Positions 18,473 through 27,277 of a stretch of 64,000 nucleotides of DNA are shown here, one piece after another (positions within the stretch are counted from its first letter, which is position 1; the number at the start of each line of letters is the position of its first letter). Origin of the DNA: Amycolatopsis sp. FDAARGOS 1241 (lineage in GTDB: Bacteria; Actinomycetota; Actinomycetes; Mycobacteriales; Pseudonocardiaceae); assembly GCF_016889705.1 (NCBI RefSeq), contig NZ_CP069526.1, positions 310,001 through 374,000 on the forward strand, in the 5' to 3' direction. The translations under genes were made by a program, and so were the position numbers. Below the pieces are notes generated by a model. The model was given only the letters and a program-made list of their open reading frames with translations, had not been told where the DNA came from and made no database searches.

Positions 18473-20425
18473 TTACCGACGCTCGCGCGGCACACCCTGC
18501 GCGGGGAAGCTGCCGGTCGGTTCGGGCCGCAGTGGGCGGTTTCCACCGAGCCCCGGCACGAGCGAACCGCCCCGGCGCACGAGGTAGGTCTGCGCGAGGC
18601 CCACGCCGAGCAGCAGCGTCACCACGAGGAAGCCGAGCCAGTACGTCGGCGGCAGCAGCAGGCCGACGGCGCCGCCGAAGCACCAAGCCAGCTGCAGCAC
18701 GGTTTCCGACCGTCCGAACGCCGACGCGCGCGACTGCTCCGGCAGGTCCTCCTGGATCACGGCGTCGAGGCTGATCTTCGCCAGCGCGCTCGCCGTCGCG
18801 CCGATGAGGCCGACGATCGCGGCCGTCGCGAGTCCCGGTAGGAGGGTGGCGATCAGCGTCGTGCCGGCGCACGCGGCGATGCACCCGAGGATCACCTGGT
18901 CCGGCGAGCCGAACTGCAGGCGCGAGCCCAGCGCGTTGCCGACGAACCCGCCCGCCCCGGCCGCGGCGCCGATGATGCCGAGCAGCAGCAGCTGCATGAA
19001 CGGGCTGTGGCCCTGGCCCTCGGTCTGCGCTTTCACCGCGAACGCGGCGAACATCATGAGGAAACCGGTGAGCACGCGCACGGAACCGTTGCCCCACAAG
19101 GCGACCACGATGTGGCGGCCCATCGGCTGGCGCTGCTTCTTCTGCTTGGGCTCCGGCCGCGCGGACAGCGATGTCGGCACCTCGCCCTCGGTCACCTCGA
19201 CCCACGACGGGATCCGCATCGACTGCACGGCCGCGGCCACGCAGATCAGCGCCGTGAACCACAGCGCGCCCGCAGAGCCGCTGAACGAGCTGACGCCGCT
19301 GGCCAGCGCGCCGAACACACCGCCGGCGATGAGGCCGAAGATCGTGAGCCGCGCGTTGGTCTTCGACAGCGTGATCTCCGGCGGCACCACGCGCGGCGTG
19401 ATGGCTGCCTTGAGCACGGTGAACGACTTCGACAGCACCATCATCCCGAGCGCGGCCGGGTACAGCAGCCAGTCGTCGAAGTGCAGCGCCATCACCACGG
19501 CCATCAGGCCCTGGCCGAGCGAGGCCGCGCACATCGCGAGGCGCCGGCCGCGCTGGATGCGGTCGAGCGCCGGCCCGATCACGGGCGCGACGAGCGCGAA
19601 CGGTGCGATGGTGATCAGCAGGTACAACGCGACTTTGCCCTTGCTCTCGCCGCTGGTGGCGGCGAAGAAGAGCGTGTTGGCGAGCGCGATGGCCATGGCG
19701 GCGTCGCTCGCGTAGTTGAGCATCACCGCGTACATCAGCGACGTGAGGCCCGACTTGTCCGCGCCGTCGGCCTTCGTGGCGCGCTGGAACATGCCGATGG
19801 CCTGCCCGCTCAGCTGCCGGCTGCGCAGCGCCGCGACGCGCGTGACGGTGAGCTTCTTCGGCAGCTTCGGGATCGAGCCCGCGCCGGGCGCCGCGGTGGT
19901 GTGCAGCTCCTCGTCGCGATCGGGGCCCACCCGCGGCTCGCCCGCGTACCCACCGGTGTCGTAGTGCTCGTACTCATCGCTGCCGGGCCGGTTGTCCGGC
20001 CGCGGCCGCACGGGCTCCGTGCGCTGGTCCTGCGGTGGGTACGGGCGGGCCCCGCGGTTCGGCGGCGGCCGGTGACCTCGCGGGACGGCGCCGGTGGGGG
20101 CTTCGTCGGCGGTGGGCGGCTGGTCGTAGAAGGGGCTGCGGCCGCGGCCGGCCGGGGGCGCGTGCTGGGGCCGGGCGCGCGGCTGGTCGGCCGCGACGTG
20201 TTCGGGCGGGACGCGGCGCGTCTGCTGGTCGGCGTACTCGGGCGGCGCGGGCCGCTGCTGCTGGTCGACGCGCGTCGGCGGGGGCGGCGGCGCGTCGCGC
20301 CAGGAGCGGGCCTGGGCGGCGCCGGGCTCCGGCGTCCACTTGCGCTTGGACTTCCGGCCGCGCCCCTTGCCCGACCGCGCGGAGAAGGTGCGGTCGGGTT
20401 CGGAGCGCGAACCGAAGAGTGCCAC
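18473..20425 (-). CDS. MFS transporter with a long disordered N-terminus
   Basis: Protein of 650 residues. Residues 1-190 are Pro/Arg/Gln-rich and lack hydrophobic segments, starting with a basic patch (GKGRGRKSKRKW); the MFS part (about 200-640) has some 11-12 membrane segments. No substrate motif can be read. The cytosolic extension is far longer than in typical exporters. Corresponds by position to Rv0876c; the DUF2771 lipoprotein gene follows 9 bp later, so they form a unit. Confidence 0.8.
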   Translation of the reverse strand: MALFGSRSEPDRTFSARSGKGRGRKSKRKWTPEPGAAQARSWRDAPPPPPTRVDQQQRPAPPEYADQQTRRVPPEHVAADQPRARPQHAPPAGRGRSPFYDQPPTADEAPTGAVPRGHRPPPNRGARPYPPQDQRTEPVRPRPDNRPGSDEYEHYDTGGYAGEPRVGPDRDEELHTTAAPGAGSIPKLPKKLTVTRVAALRSRQLSGQAIGMFQRATKADGADKSGLTSLMYAVMLNYASDAAMAIALANTLFFAATSGESKGKVALYLLITIAPFALVAPVIGPALDRIQRGRRLAMCAASLGQGLMAVVMALHFDDWLLYPAALGMMVLSKSFTVLKAAITPRVVPPEITLSKTNARLTIFGLIAGGVFGALASGVSSFSGSAGALWFTALICVAAAVQSMRIPSWVEVTEGEVPTSLSARPEPKQKKQRQPMGRHIVVALWGNGSVRVLTGFLMMFAAFAVKAQTEGQGHSPFMQLLLLGIIGAAAGAGGFVGNALGSRLQFGSPDQVILGCIAACAGTTLIATLLPGLATAAIVGLIGATASALAKISLDAVIQEDLPEQSRASAFGRSETVLQLAWCFGGAVGLLLPPTYWLGFLVVTLLLGVGLAQTYLVRRGGSLVPGLGGNRPLRPEPTGSFPAQGVPRERR

Positions 20426-20463
20426 GTGTCAATCCTGCCTCATCGGGGCGCCGTTCCGCCCGC

Positions 20464-21255
20464 TCACGTGCCGTTCTGTGCGTGCCCGGTCTTCGCGGGG
20501 ACGAACTTCACCCGGAACATCGAGGGCCAGAGCTTGCCCGTGACGAGGAATTCGTCGGTGCCCGGGATCGCGGCTATGCCGTTGAGCACGTCCTCGCCGG
20601 GGTCGACGGGCGTACGCAGTCCGGACGCGTCGATGCGACCGGTGATCTGTCCGCTTCGAGCGTCGATGCGCAGGATCGTCCCGGTCTTCCACACGTTCGC
20701 GTACACCGTGTCACCAACGCACTCCAGCTCGTTGAGCTGGTCCACGCCGACGTCGACACTGCCGGTGACCGCAAACGTCTGCGGGTCACGGAACGTGAGC
20801 TTCGAGCTGCCGTTGCTCATCACCAGCCGTCCGCTGGCCTGGTGGCACAGGCCCCAGCCCTCGCCGCCGAACGGGACGCGGCGCAGCTCGGCGAGCGTCT
20901 TCGCGTCGCGTTCGATGGCGAAGCCGTCCTGCCAGGTCAGCTGCCACAACTTGGGCCCGAGGATCGTGATGCCCTCCGCGAACAGCGGCGACGGCAGCGC
21001 GACGCGGGTGGCCGGCGCCCGCCCGGCCGGCCCCGCGGTGAGCGCCGACTCGCCGGACAGGCCGCGGCTTTCGTACAGCGTGGTGCCGGAGAACTCGAGC
21101 CCCTCGGTGAACGCCGACGTGTCGTGGGGCAGCGTCTGGAGCACCTGGACGGTCAGCGCTTCGGGCGCCGGCGGTGCCGCCGGGGTGCCGGCGCAGCCGC
21201 CGAGCAGGGCGACGGCGAGCAGCGGCCAGACGATCAGTGCCTTGGAGGTACGCAC
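20464..21255 (-). CDS. Glutamine cyclotransferase-like lipoprotein
   Basis: Protein of 263 residues from GTG 21253-21255. The signal sequence IVWPLLAVALLGGC ends in a lipobox, followed by an Ala/Pro linker. The mature domain has the repeat pattern of plant-type glutaminyl cyclases: LPHDTSAFTEGLEFSG, LYESRGLSGES, ELECVGDTVYANVW and VLNGIAAIPGTDEFLVTGKLWP. Family members cyclise N-terminal Gln to pyroglutamate on exported proteins. The ribosome site is weak, so the start is uncertain. Divergent from the DUF3027 gene. Confidence 0.8.
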   Translation of the reverse strand: MRTSKALIVWPLLAVALLGGCAGTPAAPPAPEALTVQVLQTLPHDTSAFTEGLEFSGTTLYESRGLSGESALTAGPAGRAPATRVALPSPLFAEGITILGPKLWQLTWQDGFAIERDAKTLAELRRVPFGGEGWGLCHQASGRLVMSNGSSKLTFRDPQTFAVTGSVDVGVDQLNELECVGDTVYANVWKTGTILRIDARSGQITGRIDASGLRTPVDPGEDVLNGIAAIPGTDEFLVTGKLWPSMFRVKFVPAKTGHAQNGT

Positions 21256-21306
21256 GGGGAACAGCCTGGCACGGCCGTCGCGGATGCGTGCGGCACAATT
21301 GGGCCC

Positions 21307-24123
21307 ATGACGTTGCTGTTGACCCTCGACGACGGCTCTATCCAGCGGAAGCTCGCCGACGCAGTGGACGTCGCGCGCGATGCCCTGCTGGCGGATGCGC
21401 CGGCCGAGCAGGTCGGCGAGCACGTCGGCGTGAACCGCGAGGACGCCGTCTCGGCGACCCACCTGTTCGAAGCGTCGGTGCCCGGCTACCGCGGCTGGCG
21501 CTGGGCGGTGACCGTGGCCGTCGCCGGCCTCGACGAGCAGGTGACGGTGAGCGAGCTGGAACTCCTGCCCGGCCCGGACTCCCTCGTCGCGCCGGCCTGG
21601 GTCCCCTGGGAGCAGCGCGTGCGCGCCGGCGACCTCGGCGTCGGCGACATCTTCCCCGCGGACAAGGACGACCCGCGCCTCGCGCCCGCGTACCTGCAGT
21701 CCGACGACCCGGCCGTCGAGGAGGTCGCGCACGAGGTCGGCCTGGGCCGCGTGCACGTCCTGTCCCGCTACGGCCGTCAGGACGCCGCCGCCCGCTGGCA
21801 CGGCGGCGAATTCGGGCCGCGGTCGGACATGGCCCGCAGCGCCCCCGCGACCTGCGGCACGTGCGGTTTCTTCGTCACGCTCGCCGGTTCACTGCGCGGC
21901 TCCTTCGGAGTCTGCACCAACGACATCTCCCCGGCCGACGGCCACGCCGTGGACGTGGAGTACGGCTGCGGCGCGCACTCCGAGGTCGAGGTCGAGGTGA
22001 CCTCCTCGGTGCCCGTCGCGGAACTCGTCTACGACGACTCGCTGATCGACTTCTCCCCGGCGCCGGACGCGGAGCCGGTTGCCGATGAGCCTGCGGAGCT
22101 TGCCGAGTCCGACGCCGGCGTGGTCTCGGAGGCTGCTTCGGCCGCCGCGGTCGAGACGGTCGCGGCTGGTTCGGTCGAGCCGGAAGCCGCGGCTGAGGTG
22201 GCTGTCGAGGAGGCGGCTGCTGGTGGTGCCGCTGATGTCGCCCAGCCCGCTGCGGCCGCGGGCGAGGCGATCGCCGAGCCGGTTTCGGCTGCGGGAGAGG
22301 GCGCTGTCGAGGCGGCTGGGGTTGCGGAAGTAGCCAACGCTGAGCCGGCTGCCGCCGAGGTTCCAGCCTCGAACGAGGCCACTGGACCGGAATCGGTGGT
22401 TGCCGCCGAGCCGGTCGCCGGAGTCCCGGACACCGAGGCAGCGGCTGCCGCTCCTGAAGCGACTGTCGCCCCCGCCGAACCACAGGCCGCGACGGATGCG
22501 ATTCCCACCACCGCGACTGCAGCTCAGACGGCTGACACTGCCGAGGAAGCCACCGCTCCGCAGGCCGCCCCCGACGCCGCCACACCCGAATCGACTGCCA
22601 CCGCCGAGCCGGTGACCGACGCGGCTACGCCTGAAGCTAGTGCGACCGCCGAGCCCGTGACCGACACTTCTGCGGACGCTGCCGCTGACCCGGATGCGGT
22701 TCCCGACGCCGGTCCTGCGACCGTGGCTTCGGCCGACCAGACTGTGTCCGACTCCCCGGCCGAATCGGCCGATACGGTCGCGCCGGAGCCGACGAGTGCC
22801 GACGCGCCGGTCGCCGAGGCGCCGGTTGCCGAGGCACCGGCCCAGACCATCGGGGCGGCGACGGATGTGTCTGACGATGCCCCCGCCGACCCGTCCGCGG
22901 CCGAAGCCTCGGCGGATCCGGCGGTGGCGACCGATGCCGCTGCATCGGAAGACGCCGCGACTGCCGAACTGGCGACCGATGCTTCTGCTGAAGCCGCCGG
23001 TGCGTCGGCCGCGGCCGACGCACCAGCCGAGCCGAGGGTTGCCACCGAGGCGGCCACTGTCGCCGGGCCGGAAGCGGCTGCCACTGCCGGTTCGGCGGCG
23101 GATCTCGCGGCTCCGACCGTCGAGTCAGCGGCCGATGCAACCGATGTTTCCGGCGAAGCTGCCGCCGAGCCGGATGCGGGCGACGCGCCAGCCGGGTCGC
23201 AGGTTGCTACCGACGTGACTGGTGCGGCCACGCCGGAGGTGGCTGCCACTGTCGAGTCGGTGGACGACGCTGCGGCAGCGGAGTCGGTGAGTGATGCTTC
23301 TGACGAAGCCGCCGCCGAACCGGTTGTGGCCGATGTGGCCGGGTCGACGGTTGCCGCTGAGGTGGTTGATGCGAGCGCGCCGGAGGTGGCCGACGCTGCC
23401 GAGCCGGTGGGTGACGCTGAGACTGAGGCTTCCGGATCGGCGGCCGAGGTGTCTGGCGAGTCCGCCTCCGAACAGGCTGTGGCTGATGCTCCGGTCGAAG
23501 ACACTGGGGTGACCGCGCCGGAGGAGACTGCCGCTGGTGCCAGGCCGGTTGGTGAGGCTGCTGCCTCGGGTACCGAGGCTGTGGCTCGTGGCACTGAGTC
23601 CGCGACGGGTGGCGGAGCTCCCGCTGAACCGGCCGTGGCTGCCGAGGCGACCGGTGCCGCCGCGCCGGAAGTGGCTGCGACTGCCGGGCCGGCGGGTGAC
23701 TTCGCGGCGCCGGCCGCCGAGTTGGTGAGCGAGGTTTCCGGCGCAGATACGGCAGACGTTGCTGCGGAGGAAGCTGCGGCCAGCGCGACCGGTGTGGACA
23801 CGCCGAGTGTCGCAGCCGGGCCTGGGCCGGATGCCGAGCCTGCGGCTGGAGCTGTGGTCGCGGGTGAAGGTGCCGGGATGGTTGGCGAGGCCGAAGAGGC
23901 CACGGGCGAGACGGTCGGTGAGGTCGCGGCTGAAGCCGGCTCCGAAGCCAAGGCCGAGCCGGAAGCCGACACCAACACCAAGGTCGACCCGGAAGCCAAG
24001 GCCGACACCAAGACCGAAGCCGGCATCGACACGCACGCCGACTCCGAAGCCAAGCCCGCAGCCGGCGATGGCACCGACACCGGCAACGGCACCGACGCGG
24101 AAAGTGGTGACAGCCTCCGGTGA
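21307..24123 (+). CDS. DUF3027 protein with a ~680-residue Ala/Glu/Pro low-complexity tail
   Basis: Product of 938 residues. Residues 1-255 are the DUF3027 domain found in Rv0877; it carries a probable zinc site, Cys183 and Cys186 (CGTC), Cys203, Cys221 and nearby His224. Residues ~256-938 are almost only A, E, P, V, T, S, D and G in irregular repeats (PEAAATAEPVTDA, GEAAAEPDAGDAPAGS), ending in a charged EAKAEPEAD/DTKTEAG stretch. The mycobacterial homologue is about 260 residues, so the tail is an expansion. Stop overlaps the next start (GTGA). Function unknown. Confidence 0.8.
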   Translation: MTLLLTLDDGSIQRKLADAVDVARDALLADAPAEQVGEHVGVNREDAVSATHLFEASVPGYRGWRWAVTVAVAGLDEQVTVSELELLPGPDSLVAPAWVPWEQRVRAGDLGVGDIFPADKDDPRLAPAYLQSDDPAVEEVAHEVGLGRVHVLSRYGRQDAAARWHGGEFGPRSDMARSAPATCGTCGFFVTLAGSLRGSFGVCTNDISPADGHAVDVEYGCGAHSEVEVEVTSSVPVAELVYDDSLIDFSPAPDAEPVADEPAELAESDAGVVSEAASAAAVETVAAGSVEPEAAAEVAVEEAAAGGAADVAQPAAAAGEAIAEPVSAAGEGAVEAAGVAEVANAEPAAAEVPASNEATGPESVVAAEPVAGVPDTEAAAAAPEATVAPAEPQAATDAIPTTATAAQTADTAEEATAPQAAPDAATPESTATAEPVTDAATPEASATAEPVTDTSADAAADPDAVPDAGPATVASADQTVSDSPAESADTVAPEPTSADAPVAEAPVAEAPAQTIGAATDVSDDAPADPSAAEASADPAVATDAAASEDAATAELATDASAEAAGASAAADAPAEPRVATEAATVAGPEAAATAGSAADLAAPTVESAADATDVSGEAAAEPDAGDAPAGSQVATDVTGAATPEVAATVESVDDAAAAESVSDASDEAAAEPVVADVAGSTVAAEVVDASAPEVADAAEPVGDAETEASGSAAEVSGESASEQAVADAPVEDTGVTAPEETAAGARPVGEAAASGTEAVARGTESATGGGAPAEPAVAAEATGAAAPEVAATAGPAGDFAAPAAELVSEVSGADTADVAAEEAAASATGVDTPSVAAGPGPDAEPAAGAVVAGEGAGMVGEAEEATGETVGEVAAEAGSEAKAEPEADTNTKVDPEAKADTKTEAGIDTHADSEAKPAAGDGTDTGNGTDAESGDSLR

Positions 24124-26942
24124 CCACTGTGGTGGGGGCGGATCCGTTCGGGACCGAGCGGTTGCGGGCGGCGGTCCTGCGGGCGTGGCAGGACTCCCCG
24201 ACGAGGTTCACCGAAGACACGAACGCGGAACGCGACCTGAGGGTCGGCGCGTACCGCGACCGGCTGTTCGTCGAGCTGGCGCAGAACGCGGCGGACGCGG
24301 CGCAGGCGGGCGGGAAGCCCGGGCGGGTGCGTGTGTCCGTTGTGGATGGCGAGCTGCGGTTCGCCAACACGGGCGCGCCGCTGGACGGGCGGGGCGTCGA
24401 GTCGCTCGCGTCGTTGCGGGCGTCGGGCAAGGAGCGCGGCTCGGTGGGGCGCTTCGGGGTCGGCTTCGCGGCCGTGGTGACCGTTTCGGACGAGCCTCGG
24501 GTGGTGTCGTCGACGGGGAGCGTGGCGTTTTCGGCCGGGCGGACGCGGGAGGCCTCCGGACGGGACGGCGACGTGCCGGTGCTGCGGCTGCCGTGGCCGA
24601 CTGACGAGGTGCCGCCGGAGGGGTTCGACACCGAGGTGCGGTTGCCGCTTCGCGACGCGGCTGCGGGAGAGACCCTCCTCGCCGCCCTCGACCGGGAAAT
24701 CCCCGATCTCCTGCTCGCCCTGCCGTGGCTGGGCGAGATCGAAGTGGACGGTCGCACCTGGACCCGGACCGGGGACGAAGCCGTCGAGATCAGCGGGCCC
24801 GAAACCACGCAACGGTGGCTGACGCACGACGGCTGGGCCGTTCCGCTGGCCGAGGACGGCACGCCGCTGCCACTCACCGAAGACGTCCTGCACGCGCCCA
24901 CCCCCACCGACGAAGCGCTGAGCCTGCCGGCGCGCCTGATCGCGCCCGTGCCGTTGGAGCCGTCGCGGCGGCGGGTGCTGCCGGGTGCCGCGCTGACCCA
25001 AGCGCTGGACACCGCCGCCGGGAGTTACGTCGGGCTTGTCAGGGAACTCCCGGCCGAGCACCGGTTCGCGCTCGTGCCCAGCGTCGGTTTTCCAAGGTCC
25101 ACACTGGACGAACAGTTGCGCGAGCACGTTTTCGCCGAGCTGGCGACCCGGCCGTGGCTGTCCACTCAGGACGGTGGGGAAGTCGCCGGACGTGAGGCGA
25201 AGGTCCTCGACGTCGACGTCCCGGGGCTGGCGCCGTTGCTCGAGGACCTCGTGCCCGGTCTGGTGCCCGCCCCGAAGGACGCGGCGCGCACGCTCAAGCC
25301 GGTTTCCGCGCAGCCGCTCACCGTCCAGGACGTGCTCGGCGTCCTCACCGGCGTCGACCGCGAACCGGCGTGGTGGCACCGGCTCTACGCGGCGCTCGCC
25401 ATCGGGGTCGACACGCACGAAGTCCAGCCGGCGCAGCTCGACGGCCTGCCCGTGCCGCTGTCCGACGGCCGCACGCTGCCGGGTGCCCGTGGTGCGCTGC
25501 TCGTCGACGGTTCCCGCGAGTTGCTCGAGCTGCTGTCCGATGTAGACGTTCCGGGACTCAGGCTTGTCCACCCCGCCGCCGCGCACCCCTTGCTGGAACG
25601 CCTGGGCGCCAAACACGCCGGCGCTCGCCAGCTGCTCGAAGCCGAACAGGTGCAGTTCGCCGTCGAGCGCAGTGTGGAGGACGTCCGATCCGGGCTGGAC
25701 GGGATGAACCTCGCGGGCGCCGTCCTGCGGCTCATCGCCGAGTGCGGCGACGACGCGCCGGAGTGGGCGCGCGCGCTCGCCCTGCCTTCGGAGGACGGCT
25801 GGCGGCGCGCCGACGAGCTCGTGCTGCCGAATTCGCCGTTGCTGGAAGTCTTCGACCCCGAAGTGTTCGAAGAGGACGGTGCGCTGTCCGTTCTGGACGA
25901 CGAGTTCGCCGAGGACTGGGCGCCGGCGACGCTCGAAGCGGTGGGCGTGCTCGACTCGTTCGCCGTCGTGCGCGACGAGGAGCCCCACGAGCCCGGCCAC
26001 GGCCTGCCGGACGAAGAAGCGTGGTGGGACTCGTTCGAACGCGAGCCCGCGACCGTCCTCGCGATCCGCGACCTCGACCTCGTCGCCGACGACGCGTGGC
26101 CCGACGCGCTGCGGCTCATCGCGGCGCGGCCCGAGACGTGGCAGGCGCTGCACGTCCCCGACGGCCACGCCCGCTGGTGGCTCTCCCGCTACGCCCTCCT
26201 CGCCGGCGAAGCCCCCGGTTCGTGGCGCCTGCGGAAGGCGGCCGACCTCGCCGGCCTCTACGAAGAGGTCCCCGACCTCGGCCTCACCGACGAGCTCCTC
26301 GAAGCCGCCGGCGTCCGGACCACGCTCGACCTCGCCACGGCCGAAGACGTCACCGACCTCCTCGACCGCCTCGGTGACCCCGAGCGCACGCCCAGCCCCG
26401 GCCTCGCCGCCCGCGCTCACCGCGCGCTGGTCCACTCACCCGTGGAGGTGGACGAGCTCGACGCCCCCACCCGCGTGCGCGCGGCCGACGCGTCCGTCGC
26501 CGACGCCGACACCGCCGTGGTCCTCGACGTCCCGTGGCCCGCGTCCGCGCTGCCCGCGGCGCGGCTCGTCGCGGCGCCCGAGGAGCCCGAACGCCTCGCG
26601 GAACTCCTGGACCTCCCGCTCGCGAGCAGCCTCGCCGGCGAGGTCACCAGCACCGGCGAGTACGTCGCCTGGGCCGATCTGGCCGCGCTGCGGCTCGTCG
26701 CCGACCAGCTCGGCCTCGAGCTCCCGGACGGTGGCCCGCTCCTGCACGACGTGCTCACGGTCACCGTCGACGGAGCCACCTCGGAGGTCCCGTGGTGGGC
26801 CGACCAGGAAAACCGGTTGCACGCAGCGGACACGTCCGAAGGGCTGGCCCGTGCGTTCGCCTGGGCGAGCGGCCGGTGGGCCGAGCGCTACCGGATCACG
26901 GCGCTCCTCGACGACCCCGCGCCGCACACGCTGCTGAACTAG
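24120..26942 (+). CDS. Sacsin/Hsp90-like GHKL ATPase-domain protein
   Basis: Product of 940 residues, GTG start overlapping the DUF3027 stop. The N-terminus has the Bergerat ATP-binding fold: N-box VELAQNAADAA (Glu52, Asn56, Asp59), a lid/G1 region RFANTGAPLDG (81-90) and G2 GRFGVGFAAVV (110-120). This order and the NAADA motif are those of sacsin N-terminal repeats and bacterial relatives. The remaining ~700 residues are acidic, Leu/Asp-rich and without recognised motifs. The overlap with DUF3027 suggests coupled translation and joint function, possibly chaperone-like; that is inference. Confidence 0.8.
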   Translation: MTTVVGADPFGTERLRAAVLRAWQDSPTRFTEDTNAERDLRVGAYRDRLFVELAQNAADAAQAGGKPGRVRVSVVDGELRFANTGAPLDGRGVESLASLRASGKERGSVGRFGVGFAAVVTVSDEPRVVSSTGSVAFSAGRTREASGRDGDVPVLRLPWPTDEVPPEGFDTEVRLPLRDAAAGETLLAALDREIPDLLLALPWLGEIEVDGRTWTRTGDEAVEISGPETTQRWLTHDGWAVPLAEDGTPLPLTEDVLHAPTPTDEALSLPARLIAPVPLEPSRRRVLPGAALTQALDTAAGSYVGLVRELPAEHRFALVPSVGFPRSTLDEQLREHVFAELATRPWLSTQDGGEVAGREAKVLDVDVPGLAPLLEDLVPGLVPAPKDAARTLKPVSAQPLTVQDVLGVLTGVDREPAWWHRLYAALAIGVDTHEVQPAQLDGLPVPLSDGRTLPGARGALLVDGSRELLELLSDVDVPGLRLVHPAAAHPLLERLGAKHAGARQLLEAEQVQFAVERSVEDVRSGLDGMNLAGAVLRLIAECGDDAPEWARALALPSEDGWRRADELVLPNSPLLEVFDPEVFEEDGALSVLDDEFAEDWAPATLEAVGVLDSFAVVRDEEPHEPGHGLPDEEAWWDSFEREPATVLAIRDLDLVADDAWPDALRLIAARPETWQALHVPDGHARWWLSRYALLAGEAPGSWRLRKAADLAGLYEEVPDLGLTDELLEAAGVRTTLDLATAEDVTDLLDRLGDPERTPSPGLAARAHRALVHSPVEVDELDAPTRVRAADASVADADTAVVLDVPWPASALPAARLVAAPEEPERLAELLDLPLASSLAGEVTSTGEYVAWADLAALRLVADQLGLELPDGGPLLHDVLTVTVDGATSEVPWWADQENRLHAADTSEGLARAFAWASGRWAERYRITALLDDPAPHTLLN

Positions 26943-26965
26943 CGGCCCGAAATCAGCGACCTGAA

Positions 26966-27232
26966 CTAGAAGCGCTGCGCCGACTTCGAGCCCCGCCGGG
27001 CGGCGGCGCGCTGCCAGAACATGATCCCGAACCCGATGAACCCCAGCACGATCCCCGCGAACGCCGTCCACACCCACACGCCGCTGGTCAGCACGAAGAG
27101 CACCACCAGTGCGACGGCCCACAGCGAGGTACCTACGATCACCACCGGGGTCAGGTCGGTCAGGCGCTTGGGCAGGTCCGGCGTGTGCCGCAACGTGCCC
27201 GTTACCTCCGTGGGATTGATCGGTTCGTCCAC
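26966..27232 (-). CDS. DUF2530 small membrane protein
   Basis: Eighty-eight residues from GTG 27230-27232. A polar N-terminus (~1-25) precedes two membrane helices (PVVIVGTSLWAVALVVLFVL and WTAFAGIVLGFIGFGIMFW) and a basic tail RAAARRGSKSAQRF. This layout matches the DUF2530 family of actinobacterial membrane proteins. Convergent with the sacsin-like gene, divergent from the purine permease. Confidence 0.72.
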   Translation of the reverse strand: MDEPINPTEVTGTLRHTPDLPKRLTDLTPVVIVGTSLWAVALVVLFVLTSGVWVWTAFAGIVLGFIGFGIMFWQRAAARRGSKSAQRF

Positions 27233-27277
27233 GTGGTGAAGGGTACCCCCGAGCAGCGACCACGGAGGGCCAGGCGG

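Noticed and set aside
22524..26435. A 1303-codon minus-strand open frame opposite DUF3027 and the sacsin-like gene
   Set aside because: It is a by-product of high GC at third codon positions. The plus strand has GHKL motifs and proper starts and overlaps; the minus frame has no motifs.
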